Positions 51,716 through 59,915 of a stretch of 64,000 nucleotides of DNA are shown one piece after another. The notes under the pieces were generated by a model. The model did no database searches and was not told where the DNA came from. It saw only the letters and a list, made by a program, of their open reading frames with translations. Each line of letters starts with the position of its first letter. The stretch's first letter is position 1. Source of the DNA: Paenibacillus radicis (ex Gao et al. 2016) (GTDB lineage Bacteria > Bacillota > Bacilli > Paenibacillales > Paenibacillaceae); contig NZ_BMHY01000009.1 in NCBI RefSeq assembly GCF_014641555.1, forward strand, positions 181,477 to 245,476. Reading direction: 5' to 3'. A program made the position numbers and the translations under genes.

Positions 51716-51949
51716 TTAGTTAAGAGATTGTATGTAATTAACTACTTCTCCCACTGTGGTGATTTTCTCTGCATCTTCATCAGAGATCTCCATATCAAAC
51801 TCGTCTTCCAGCTCCATGACCAATTCAACGACATCAAGAGAGTCAGCGCCGAGGTCATCTTTAAAGGAAGCTTCCAGCGTGACTTCCGCTTCGTCTACGC
51901 CAAGTCGGTCGACGACGATACGTTTTACACGTTCTACTACTTCGGACAT
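51716..51949 (-). CDS. acpP: Acyl carrier protein
   Basis: 77 aa from the ATG at 51949 (MSEVVERVKRIVVDRLGVDE), behind GGAGGTGA. The phosphopantetheine Ser is in DDLGADSLDVVELVMELEDE (about residue 37). Acidic, as for all ACPs. It carries acyl chains for fatty acid and phospholipid synthesis. It lies between fabG and fabF. Confidence 0.98.
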   Translation of the reverse strand: MSEVVERVKRIVVDRLGVDEAEVTLEASFKDDLGADSLDVVELVMELEDEFDMEISDEDAEKITTVGEVVNYIQSLN

Positions 51950-52065
51950 CCGGTTCACCTCCTCTTTGGTATTATACGAGAATTAAAGATAAAATGCCAT
52001 ACGTAACCGTTTTAATTCCTGCCCGGACCGCGTCAGCCAAGAGCTGGCGCGGCTTTTACGCATCC

Positions 52066-52815
52066 TTACATGTACATGCCGCCGTCCACATGAACGGTCT
52101 GGCCAGTCATATAAGAAGCGGCATCGGAAGCCAGGAATCTTACCGCATGAGCGATATCCTCAGGGCTTCCGAGACGGGCAAGCGGAATGTCCTTGGCCAG
52201 CGCATCGCGAGTCTCCTCGGGCAGCTTGTCCGTCATATCCGTCTGGATAAAGCCCGGAGCGACGCAATTGACTGTAATGCCGCGAGAGGACAATTCACGC
52301 GCGCTTGCCTTGGTAAGTCCGATGACACCCGCTTTCGCGGCCACATAGTTGGCTTGTCCCGGATTTCCGAGCACGCCAACCACCGAAGAAATGTTGATAA
52401 TGCGGCCTGAGCGCTGCTTCATCATCGTACGCGTTACGGATTTGATCCCGTTGAAGACGCCCTTCAAGTTCGTCTCAATAACTTGATCAAATTCTTCTTC
52501 CTTCATACGCATAATTAAATTATCTCTTGTAATGCCTGCGTTATTCACCAAAATATCGAGCGCTCCGAATTGTTCAACGACTTCTTTCACCATCGCATCA
52601 AATTCATCCGCTTTCCCGACATTGGCTTTGAGCGTAATGGCACGGCGTCCAAGCGCTTCTACTGCTTGCGCCGTTTCCGCCGCAGCCGCTTCGCTGCCCG
52701 AATAGTTGATCGCAACATCCGCACCGGCTTCTGCCAGCGCAATAGCGATCGCCCGGCCTATGCCGCGCGACGCACCCGTAACGAGCGCTTTCTTGCCTTC
52801 CAAACTGGCAAACAT
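52066..52815 (-). CDS. fabG: FabG, 3-oxoacyl-ACP reductase
   Basis: 249 aa short-chain dehydrogenase: cofactor motif ALVTGASRGIGRAIAIALAE, NNAG in DILVNNAGITRDNLIMRMKE, catalytic Ser in INISSVVGVLGNPGQ and Tyr-Lys in NYVAAKAGVIGLTK. NADPH-dependent reduction in fatty acid elongation. GGAGGG before the ATG. Confidence 0.97.
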   Translation of the reverse strand: MFASLEGKKALVTGASRGIGRAIAIALAEAGADVAINYSGSEAAAAETAQAVEALGRRAITLKANVGKADEFDAMVKEVVEQFGALDILVNNAGITRDNLIMRMKEEEFDQVIETNLKGVFNGIKSVTRTMMKQRSGRIINISSVVGVLGNPGQANYVAAKAGVIGLTKASARELSSRGITVNCVAPGFIQTDMTDKLPEETRDALAKDIPLARLGSPEDIAHAVRFLASDAASYMTGQTVHVDGGMYM

Positions 52816-52844
52816 CGCACACCCTCCTTAGCAAAAATATAGCA

Positions 52845-53771
52845 TTAATTCAACGCTTCGATTGCCGCCGCACTGTTAATCGAAGTCACGCGAACGTTTT
52901 TATCGATTTTTTTGATCAGTCCTGCAAGCACAGTGCCGGAACCAATCTCAACAAAATGATCAACGCCTTGCTCGATCAGATAGCGGATGCTGTCTTCCCA
53001 AAGCACTGGCGAATACACCTGTTCCACGAGCAGACGGCGGATGTCGGAAGCTTCCGTTACCTGCAAAGCCGTTACATTGGCGATAACCGGAACGGCCGCA
53101 TCCCCCATGCTTACGCCTTCCAGTACCACGCCAAGCTTCTCGGCCGCAGGCTTCATCAAGGAGGAGTGGAACGGACCGCTTACTTCCAGCGGAATAACCC
53201 GTTTCGCTCCTGCTTCTTCTTTCCCGCGCTCTACTACCGCTTGAACGCCGGCAGCCGTTCCGGAAACGACGATTTGTCCCGGGCAGTTCACGTTCGCCAG
53301 TTCAACCGCATTCCCGCCGTCTGTAACAGCCGCGCAAAGCGCAGCCAAAGAATCGCGTTCCGCGCCTAATACAGCCGCCATCGCGCCTTGACCGCTAGGA
53401 ACCGCTTGCTCCATAAATTCTCCGCGCGCTCTTACTGTGCGCACCGCATCAGCGAATGACAAAACACCTGCAGCAACTAACGCGCTGTATTCGCCAAGGC
53501 TGTGACCGGCTACGTAATCCGGCTTTAAGCCGCGGCCTTCGAGCGCTTCAAGCAGCGCAACGCTAACCGTCAGCAGAGCTGGCTGGGTATTCGCTGTCTG
53601 CTTCAACTGCTCGTCCGGTCCGTTAAAAATAATATCGCTAACCGAGAAACCAAGCGCCTCGTCAGCTTGTTCAAAGATCGCACGCGACGCAGGCACGGAA
53701 TCGTATACGTCTTTCCCCATGCCTACCGCTTGCGCGCCTTGGCCGGGAAATACGAATGCTATTTTACTCAT
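52845..53771 (-). CDS. fabD: FabD, malonyl-CoA:ACP transacylase
   Basis: 308 aa. MSKIAFVFPGQGAQAVGMGK and the catalytic Ser in VAGHSLGEYSALVAAGVLSF are diagnostic; the His partner is in VSGPFHSSLMKPAAEKLG. It loads malonyl groups onto ACP. In the operon between fabH and fabG. Confidence 0.97.
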   Translation of the reverse strand: MSKIAFVFPGQGAQAVGMGKDVYDSVPASRAIFEQADEALGFSVSDIIFNGPDEQLKQTANTQPALLTVSVALLEALEGRGLKPDYVAGHSLGEYSALVAAGVLSFADAVRTVRARGEFMEQAVPSGQGAMAAVLGAERDSLAALCAAVTDGGNAVELANVNCPGQIVVSGTAAGVQAVVERGKEEAGAKRVIPLEVSGPFHSSLMKPAAEKLGVVLEGVSMGDAAVPVIANVTALQVTEASDIRRLLVEQVYSPVLWEDSIRYLIEQGVDHFVEIGSGTVLAGLIKKIDKNVRVTSINSAAAIEALN

Positions 53772-53787
53772 GAATAAGTCCCCTCCG

Positions 53788-54780
53788 TTACCATTTCAGA
53801 ACCGATGCGCCCCAAGTCAGGCCGCCGCCAAAGCCGACAAGCACCAGGCAATCGCCTTGCTTTACTCGTCCTTCTTCAACTGCTTCCGCTAATGCAATCG
53901 GAATGGATGCAGCGGATACGTTGCCGTATTTGTCGAGGTTGATCATCGCTTTCTCTTCCGGCAGATCAAGCCGTGTAAGGGCGGACCGGATAATGCGGAT
54001 ATTCGCTTGATGCGGAACAAGCAGATCGATATCTTCCTTCGTCAAACCGGCTTTCTCCAGTGCTTCTTCAGCTGCTCCGCCCATAATGCGCACCGCGAAC
54101 TTGAACACGTCATTTCCGGCCATCTGAATATAATGCTGCTTGGCTTGAACGCTTTCTTCTGTAGCTGGCGTGCGGGAACCGCCGCCGTCTACTTTAAGCA
54201 GCTCTCCGCCGCTCCCGTCCGCGCCAAGCACAAAGGATTGGAAGCCGCGGCCTTGCTCAACAGGGCCAAGTACGACTGCGCCAGCGCCGTCGCCGAACAG
54301 AATACAGGTGTTGCGGTCGGTATAATCCGTAATCCGCGACAATGTCTCTGCACCAACGACCAATACATGCTTGTACATGCCGGTTGCGATCATATTCGAT
54401 GCGGTAGCCAAGCCGTAAATAAATCCGGAGCAAGCCGCCGAAAGATCAAACGCTGCAGCGCGTTTCGCGCCCAACTTATCTTGCAGCAAGCATGCGGTGG
54501 ACGGGAAAAACATATCCGGAGTAATCGTAGCCACGATAATAAGATCAATGTCCTCTGCCGTCAGTCCCGCCGCTTCAATTGCTTGCTTCGACGCTTCATA
54601 TGCCAGATCGGATGTCGCCTGCTCCGGCGCAGCAAGCCTGCGCTCGCGAATGCCAGTACGGGTTACAATCCATTCATCATTCGTTTCTACCATTTGCTCC
54701 AGCTCTTGGTTCGATAAGATCCGGTCGGGAACATATTTGCCCGATCCAATAATGCCTACAGGATGTAAACTCAATTCCAC
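53788..54780 (-). CDS. fabH: FabH, beta-ketoacyl-ACP synthase III
   Basis: 330 aa. Catalytic Cys in FDLSAACSGFIYGLATASNM (about residue 116), His in DLLVPHQANIRIIRSALTRL and Asn in NLDKYGNVSAASIPIALAEA. It starts acyl chains from acyl-CoA primers, and with branched-chain primers makes the iso/anteiso fatty acids typical of this group. It is inside the fap operon, between plsX and fabD, a layout seen outside Bacillus subtilis. Confidence 0.97.
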   Translation of the reverse strand: MELSLHPVGIIGSGKYVPDRILSNQELEQMVETNDEWIVTRTGIRERRLAAPEQATSDLAYEASKQAIEAAGLTAEDIDLIIVATITPDMFFPSTACLLQDKLGAKRAAAFDLSAACSGFIYGLATASNMIATGMYKHVLVVGAETLSRITDYTDRNTCILFGDGAGAVVLGPVEQGRGFQSFVLGADGSGGELLKVDGGGSRTPATEESVQAKQHYIQMAGNDVFKFAVRIMGGAAEEALEKAGLTKEDIDLLVPHQANIRIIRSALTRLDLPEEKAMINLDKYGNVSAASIPIALAEAVEEGRVKQGDCLVLVGFGGGLTWGASVLKW

Positions 54781-54784
54781 TCAC

Positions 54785-55774
54785 TCACTTCCCGCTTATT
54801 TCCGCTGCAATCGATTCGGTCAGTTGTCCTTGAATCGCCGTCCGCGCTTGACGAACCGCGCTTCTCACTGCCAAAGCATCGGATGAACCGTGGCATTTCA
54901 TGACCAGTCCGTTCAAACCGAGCAGCGGCGCGCTTCCATGCTCTTTATAGTCCATTTTTTTCTTCAGCTTCCGGAGTCTTGGCAGCATGATCGCCGCCGC
55001 GAGCTTCGTCATCATCGATTCGCCGAAAGCGTCCTTCAAGTAATTCAACAACGACCCTGCGGTTCCTTCCATCGACTTCAGCATAATGTTGCCAGCGAAG
55101 CCGTCACAAATGAGAACATCGCAGCTGCGCTGCAAAATATCTCTTGATTCCACATTACCGATAAAATTAATAGGGGCATCTGTGAGCAGATCATAAGCCG
55201 CTTTCGTCAGCTCATTGCCCTTCTTCTCTTCCGTACCGACATTAAGCAGGCCCACTCGAGGCTTCTCCATGCCGTGCACTTTCGAACGATAAATACTGCC
55301 CATTATTGCGTACTGGAGTAAATGCTCCGGCTTCGCATCCATGTTGGCGCCCAAATCAAGCGCCAGAACGCCGATATCGTCCATCGTCGGCAGCATCGGT
55401 GCAAGCGCAGGACGCTCTATGCCGTCCAGACGGCCGACAACGAGCAAGCCCGTCGTCATCAATGCACCAGTGTTACCTGCCGAAAGCATGGCATCCGCCT
55501 GTTTTTCCCGAACAAGCTGTCCGGCTACGACCATTGAAGCTCCCTTTTTCCGGCGAACAGCCTTTACAGGCTCTTCGTCGGCTCCGATCACTTCATCCGT
55601 ATGGTGAAGCTGCAAATTAGCCGGTTTCTGTCCTTGGAGCAGCGGTTCAATAACCGCTGTATCGCCAACAAGCAGCAGTTCCGTATCCGGCCATTCTCTC
55701 GCAGCTTCAACCGCCCCCTGTACAATTAATCCGGGGGCATGATCGCCGCCCATTGCGTCAATGGCGATCCGCAT
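54785..55774 (-). CDS. plsX: PlsX, acyl-ACP:phosphate acyltransferase
   Basis: 329 aa from the ATG at 55774 (MRIAIDAMGGDHAPGLIVQG), with GGAGGA before it; the longer open frame upstream overlaps fapR and is not used. SAGNTGALMTTGLLVVGRLD and GFAGNIMLKSMEGTAGSLLN are family motifs. It makes acyl-phosphate for PlsY in phospholipid synthesis. It overlaps the fapR end by 17 nt. Confidence 0.97.
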   Translation of the reverse strand: MRIAIDAMGGDHAPGLIVQGAVEAAREWPDTELLLVGDTAVIEPLLQGQKPANLQLHHTDEVIGADEEPVKAVRRKKGASMVVAGQLVREKQADAMLSAGNTGALMTTGLLVVGRLDGIERPALAPMLPTMDDIGVLALDLGANMDAKPEHLLQYAIMGSIYRSKVHGMEKPRVGLLNVGTEEKKGNELTKAAYDLLTDAPINFIGNVESRDILQRSCDVLICDGFAGNIMLKSMEGTAGSLLNYLKDAFGESMMTKLAAAIMLPRLRKLKKKMDYKEHGSAPLLGLNGLVMKCHGSSDALAVRSAVRQARTAIQGQLTESIAAEISGK

Positions 55775-56363
55775 GTCCGTCTCCTCCTTCGTTTTCCGCA
55801 TCTCCGGCAGAACGATAAATGACAAAATTGCCTTGGAACACCATCTCGTCGCCCACATAGGTAAACAATTCTACCTTGGACTTGTTCCGTTCGCCGGAAA
55901 TGGAGCGTACATATGCTTTCGCAATGCATTTTTCACCCAGCTTGACCGGCCGGATGAATCGGATGTCCGCCGTTACCGTCAAAGCAATTTTGTCATCTAT
56001 AATAGCAACCGCCAATGAATTCGCCTGCGCAAATACATGATGGCCGCGGGCAATGCCGGTGCGAGAGAAAACATGTTCATCGCGTATTTCAAATATCGAT
56101 ATGCCGCTTTTGTCCAGCTGCAGGTCGACGATATCGCCAATCACCTCATGCAGCGGCAGTGACCGAACCGAATCGTAGGAGCGTTCAGCCATCAGCTTCA
56201 TGCGCTCACGCAGCTCAGGAATGCCCAGCTCCATGCGATCCAAACGAATCGTCTGAATGCTGATTTTCAAATGGCGGGTGAGCTCTCGGTCCGTCATAAA
56301 CGGATTTTCGTCAATTAACCGGGCGAGCAGCTGATGCCGCTGCCGTTTGGGCATGCGTTCCAT
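55758..56363 (-). CDS. fapR: FapR, malonyl-CoA-responsive lipid synthesis repressor
   Basis: 201 aa from the ATG at 56363 (MERMPKRQRHQLLARLIDEN), 8 nt behind AAGGTGG. The N-terminal DeoR-like HTH (DRELTRHLKISIQTIRLDRM) is followed by the linker helix IPELRERMKLMA and a hotdog domain that binds malonyl-CoA (HVFSRTGIARGHHVFAQANS, ADIRFIRPVKLGEKCIAKAY). It represses fap/fab genes when malonyl-CoA is low. Its box is at 56528-56544, upstream of its own start. Confidence 0.97.
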   Translation of the reverse strand: MERMPKRQRHQLLARLIDENPFMTDRELTRHLKISIQTIRLDRMELGIPELRERMKLMAERSYDSVRSLPLHEVIGDIVDLQLDKSGISIFEIRDEHVFSRTGIARGHHVFAQANSLAVAIIDDKIALTVTADIRFIRPVKLGEKCIAKAYVRSISGERNKSKVELFTYVGDEMVFQGNFVIYRSAGDAENEGGDGHADRH

Positions 56364-56527
56364 CGTCGGCACCACCTTTACAGTATAGTGACTCCCATTC
56401 TAATTTAAAACCAAACCGACAGCTTTGTTATAAATTAAGAATGTATAGGCTGATTCATATAAATGCACGCTTATAGTTAACCATGCGGGCGGCAACACCG
56501 TCTCCGCGAGGCGCTTTATAGCTGATA

Positions 56528-56544
56528 TTATCACCAGGTACTAA
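56528..56544. promoter_or_regulatory. FapR operator
   Basis: On the minus strand TTAGTACCTGGTGATAA matches the Bacillus FapR box as I recall it (TTAGTACCTAGTCTTAA) at 14 of 17 positions. It lies just after the rpmF terminator and 165 nt before the fapR ATG, so FapR very probably controls its own operon. GATAAT overlapping the 3' end of the box is a candidate -10. Confidence 0.75.
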
Positions 56545-56554
56545 TCTTAAGTAT

Positions 56555-56590
56555 ATAAAAAATAGCACCTCATCGCAATGAAGTGCTATT
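56555..56590 (-). terminator. Intrinsic terminator of ylbN-rpmF
   Basis: Thirteen-bp arms AATAGCACCTCAT (56561-56573) and ATGAAGTGCTATT (56578-56590), one G-T pair, 4-nt loop; on the minus strand six Ts follow. Directly upstream of the FapR box. Confidence 0.9.
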
Positions 56591-56605
56591 GTGGGAATCC
56601 CGAGA

Positions 56606-56779
56606 TTATTGAGCAATAATCTCTTTCGTTTTGTAGTATCCGCACACTTTGCATACGTGGTGAGCCAGTTTCAGCTCTCCGCATTGCTCGCATTTTACCA
56701 TACCCGGCACCGCCAGTTTGAAATGCGTGCGACGTTTGTCGCGGCGAGTCTTGGACGTTCTTCTTTGAGGTACTGCCAT
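56606..56779 (-). CDS. rpmF: Ribosomal protein L32 (zinc type)
   Basis: 57 aa from the ATG at 56779 (MAVPQRRTSKTRRDKRRTHF). Two CxxC pairs, CEQC and CKVC, mark the zinc-binding C+ form. Part of the large subunit. GGAGGTGGGAAAT precedes the ATG. It follows ylbN by 37 nt, the universal ylbN-rpmF arrangement. Confidence 0.97.
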   Translation of the reverse strand: MAVPQRRTSKTRRDKRRTHFKLAVPGMVKCEQCGELKLAHHVCKVCGYYKTKEIIAQ

Positions 56780-56816
56780 ATTTCCCACCTCCTTCACAAA
56801 ATCAATCAGCATTGCG

Positions 56817-57341
56817 TTATTGTTCTTCTTTGAACAAGTCCTTGAGCACTGCCAGACGGTGATCAATCCGTTCCGTCTTGCAGCCGCATGTGTGTTCATT
56901 TAAGTTTTGCCCGCAAGTTTGGCAAAGTCCTTTGCAATCGTCACTGCATAACGGAGCAAAAGGCATAAAGAGCTGAAGCGCTTCTTCCACAAAAGGTTTC
57001 AGATCCAGTCTGTCTCCAGCCACTGCAATGACGTCACTCTCTTCGTCGTCTTCGTTCTCCCCCTCGTCCGATTCGGACGCTGGCTTGAACTGCTCGAAGA
57101 AAGGAATAACTGTGTGTTCTTTCACAGGATCCAGGCATCTGGAGCAAGCAAGCTCCCAATCGATGGTCAATTCACCATCAACCGTAATCCCGCCTTCATT
57201 GCCTGTTACTTGAAGCGCCACATGGAGCGGACCCTTGCTAATGACATCGCTGCGTCCTTCAAACAGGTCGGTTACGTCGATGGATTCCTCCACCTTCGCC
57301 TTCAACCCCTTGGACATTGTTTCCTGTACATGAAACTGCAT
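56817..57341 (-). CDS. ylbN: YlbN/YceD (DUF177) protein
   Basis: 174 aa from the ATG at 57341 (MQFHVQETMSKGLKAKVEES), 7 nt behind GGGG. Family motifs: ELTIDWELACSRCLDPV and the C-terminal Cys-rich LCSDDCKGLCQTCGQNLNEH, which could bind a metal. The central part is acidic (DEGENEDDEESD). YceD proteins are linked to 23S rRNA processing in bacteria and chloroplasts. Operon partner of rpmF. Confidence 0.92.
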   Translation of the reverse strand: MQFHVQETMSKGLKAKVEESIDVTDLFEGRSDVISKGPLHVALQVTGNEGGITVDGELTIDWELACSRCLDPVKEHTVIPFFEQFKPASESDEGENEDDEESDVIAVAGDRLDLKPFVEEALQLFMPFAPLCSDDCKGLCQTCGQNLNEHTCGCKTERIDHRLAVLKDLFKEEQ

Positions 57342-57367
57342 CAGATCACCCCAAACAAACAAAATTT

Positions 57368-57397
57368 ATTATATCTATCCCAGCACTGTTTTGTCAA
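57368..57397 (-). promoter_or_regulatory. Consensus sigma-A promoter of ylbN-rpmF
   Basis: On the minus strand TTGACA (57397-57392), 18-nt spacer, TATAAT (57373-57368), both boxes perfect. About 30 nt before the ylbN ATG. Divergent from the tmcAL start, where TGCTATGAT (about 57446-57454, plus strand) is a candidate extended -10. Confidence 0.85.
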
Positions 57398-57491
57398 CAT
57401 TTTCACGCCTTTCACGATCCTGCCGTGAATCCCGATCCTGCTCTATGCTATGATGGATCATATATTCATTCGAGAAGCAAGGAGCGGCCGT

Positions 57492-58736
57492 ATGCGAACA
57501 GTAGGACTAATTGTCGAGTATAACCCGTTTCACAACGGACATCAATATCATTTGCAGCAATCGCGAAAAATAACGGGCGCCGATTCCGTCGTCGCCGTAA
57601 TGAGCGGCAACTTCCTCCAGCGCGGCGAACCCGCGGTCATGGACAAGTGGGCGCGTACCGAAGCCGCTCTGCGCGGCGGCTGCGACCTCGTCATCGAGCT
57701 GCCGGCAGCCTACGCGACACAGGCCGCGGAATGGTTCGCATACGGCGCTGTCGCCTTGCTGGAGGCTACTGGCGTCGTGGACGCCTTCTGCTTTGGTACA
57801 GAGAGCGGCGAACTGGACGCGCTGCGCGAAGCGGCCCGCGTCGTTGCGCATGAGCCACCAGCCTTCAAGGCGCTGCTCAAGGAGGAGCTGGCGAGCGGCA
57901 GTGCTTATCCAAGCGCGTACAGCACAGCCATTAGCGCTTATCTGGCCCACATCGGTCGCGAGGAAGCGGCGGTATTTCCGTTCGCACAGCCGAACCACAC
58001 GCTAGGCCTTCATTATTTAATTGCGCTGGAGCGGCTTCAAGGACGAATGGAGCCCTACACGATCCGCCGCGAGAAATCTGATTACAACCAGACAGACGTG
58101 ACAGATCATGCAATCGCCAGCGCGACGGCGATCCGCAAGCTGCTTCTGGACAAGCGGGAACTGGCAGGCAGCCGACCTTACGTTCCAGCTTCTACATACA
58201 GTGTCATGGAACAGGAGTGGGCGGCAAGCCGCAGTCCCGTAAGCTGGGAAACCTTCTCCCCTGCTCTGTTCCACAGCATCGTTACCCGCTCCCCAGCCCA
58301 GCTCGGCGAGCTGAGAGAAATTGCCGAAGGGCTGGAGCACCGCATAGCAGCTGCAATGCCGAAGCTTGCCGATTCCGGAGTAGAATCACTCCTTGAGGCG
58401 CTGAAGACTAAGCGTTATACCCGCACGAAGCTGCAGCGGGCGTTATTGTCCATATTGCTTGGGCATCGCAAAGAAGATTTTACGGCTGACAAGCTCGCAT
58501 CCGGCGTTCAATACATCCGAGTGCTCGGATTTACTGGGAAAGGCAAGGAGCTGCTTCGCCGGATGCGCACCCATGCTGCGCTGCCCGTACTCCTGAGCGC
58601 TTCGAAAGCGCAGGAGCCTTATCATTACCTCCAGCTAGACATTCAAGCCTCTGCGGCCTATATGCTTGCGCAACCGGGACATGCTTCTGCAGCGGCGATG
58701 TACCGTGATTTTACCGGCAAGCCGATTATGATTTAG
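57492..58736 (+). CDS. tmcAL: TmcAL (YlbM), tRNA(Met) cytidine acetate ligase
   Basis: 414 aa from the ATG at 57492 (MRTVGLIVEYNPFHNGHQYH), 7 nt behind AAGGAG. The nucleotidyltransferase motif is FHNGH; VVAVMSGNFLQRGEPAVMDK and ASATAIRKLLL are further ATP-site signatures. It makes ac4C34 in elongator tRNA(Met) from acetate and ATP. It is convergent with sepM, and the two coding ends overlap by 11 nt. High GC and long open frames on other frames are shadows. Confidence 0.95.
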   Translation: MRTVGLIVEYNPFHNGHQYHLQQSRKITGADSVVAVMSGNFLQRGEPAVMDKWARTEAALRGGCDLVIELPAAYATQAAEWFAYGAVALLEATGVVDAFCFGTESGELDALREAARVVAHEPPAFKALLKEELASGSAYPSAYSTAISAYLAHIGREEAAVFPFAQPNHTLGLHYLIALERLQGRMEPYTIRREKSDYNQTDVTDHAIASATAIRKLLLDKRELAGSRPYVPASTYSVMEQEWAASRSPVSWETFSPALFHSIVTRSPAQLGELREIAEGLEHRIAAAMPKLADSGVESLLEALKTKRYTRTKLQRALLSILLGHRKEDFTADKLASGVQYIRVLGFTGKGKELLRRMRTHAALPVLLSASKAQEPYHYLQLDIQASAAYMLAQPGHASAAAMYRDFTGKPIMI

Positions 58737-59790
58737 TTGATTGAAAAGCTTCCAATGCAGCAACTGCTTCCGCGAGCGTGGACACTCGAACGACCTGCAT
58801 CGAGGTGCGGATTCGTTTCGCTTTTTTCGCAGCTTCCTCGTAATTGCCGGCAGGCGCGAGAAACAATCTTGCGCCTGCCTGATCCGCGGCTACTATTTTA
58901 TAGCCAATTCCGCCAATCTCCCCGACTTTCCCGGTTGGATCGATCGTGCCCGTACCTGCGATGATTTGTCCGCCGGTCAAATCTCCGTCCGTCAATAAAT
59001 CCAATGATTGCAAAGCGAACATGAGGCCGGCCGAAGGGCCGCCGATTTCTCCCGCATTAATAGACAGCGCTAGATTCCCGTCAATTGGCGCAAGCTCCCG
59101 GTATTCGGAAAGCTGAGCGCCTCCAAGCGCCAATGACAGCCGTTCCTTCGTCAAGCTCCCGTTAAATGCCTCCAGCTTCATCGTCAGGTCAAGCTCCGAT
59201 TCGTTTCTTAATACCGTCAACCGAACTTGATCACCGGCTTGCTTAGTCCGCCACACAGCGGCTAAATCATCCAGTCCGGCAACTTCTTTAGTTTCTGCCT
59301 TAATAATTGAATCGCCTGGCAGCAAGCCGTTTTCCGAACGGCTTGAACCTGATACCATCACCCCTGCAGGAACCGTATGGTAAGGTACGTGGGCGAACCT
59401 GTACGCCGCTTCGATGGCATCATTTTGAGAGCCATGCATAATGACATTCATCCGCTGCTGATACTGCTCGTCGGTGTAACCTTTCAAAATGCTAGTCTTA
59501 GACAAAGCCTCCGCATCTCGCTGCCAATTGGAGCGGATTGCTCCCCAATAATTCGTGTCGGTCAACTTGACCGTCGTCATGAGAAAAGCTCCGCCCTCTA
59601 CACTACTGGTCACCGGCATCTCCGTAGTAGTTTCTGGACCGATTGTTACCATTGAACCCGTTCCAGCCGCGATTCCCGGTTCATAAATGACATACGGCGA
59701 CGGCGCAAATAACAGAAACCACATGAAAACAGCCGTCGCGGCAACAAGAACGATATTTTTGATTCCAACACGTTTGAATCCTTCTCTCAT
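58726..59790 (-). CDS. sepM: SepM/YlbL family membrane serine protease (PDZ-Lon type)
   Basis: 354 aa. One N-terminal membrane helix (NIVLVAATAVFMWFLLFAPS, about residues 12-31), a PDZ domain (NGLLPGDSIIKAETKEVAGL; RTKQAGDQVRLTVLRN) and a Lon-type protease domain with catalytic Ser in INAGEIGGPSAGLMFALQSL and Lys in GEIGGIGYKIVAADQAGARL. It likely cuts signalling peptides or membrane-near proteins outside the cell. In Bacillus YlbL has been linked to cell-division checkpoint control (turnover of a division inhibitor). Confidence 0.92.
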   Translation of the reverse strand: MREGFKRVGIKNIVLVAATAVFMWFLLFAPSPYVIYEPGIAAGTGSMVTIGPETTTEMPVTSSVEGGAFLMTTVKLTDTNYWGAIRSNWQRDAEALSKTSILKGYTDEQYQQRMNVIMHGSQNDAIEAAYRFAHVPYHTVPAGVMVSGSSRSENGLLPGDSIIKAETKEVAGLDDLAAVWRTKQAGDQVRLTVLRNESELDLTMKLEAFNGSLTKERLSLALGGAQLSEYRELAPIDGNLALSINAGEIGGPSAGLMFALQSLDLLTDGDLTGGQIIAGTGTIDPTGKVGEIGGIGYKIVAADQAGARLFLAPAGNYEEAAKKAKRIRTSMQVVRVSTLAEAVAALEAFQSTKS

Positions 59791-59915
59791 AGCTTCCCTC
59801 CTCTCTTCACTGCTGCTTAACCAACTGGTCTATCCTTGTCCACGCAAGCGTACAATTTACAATCGACCAAGCTGTCCGGATTTAAAATCGCCTTTACAAA
59901 TGGAGTGATCGGCTC

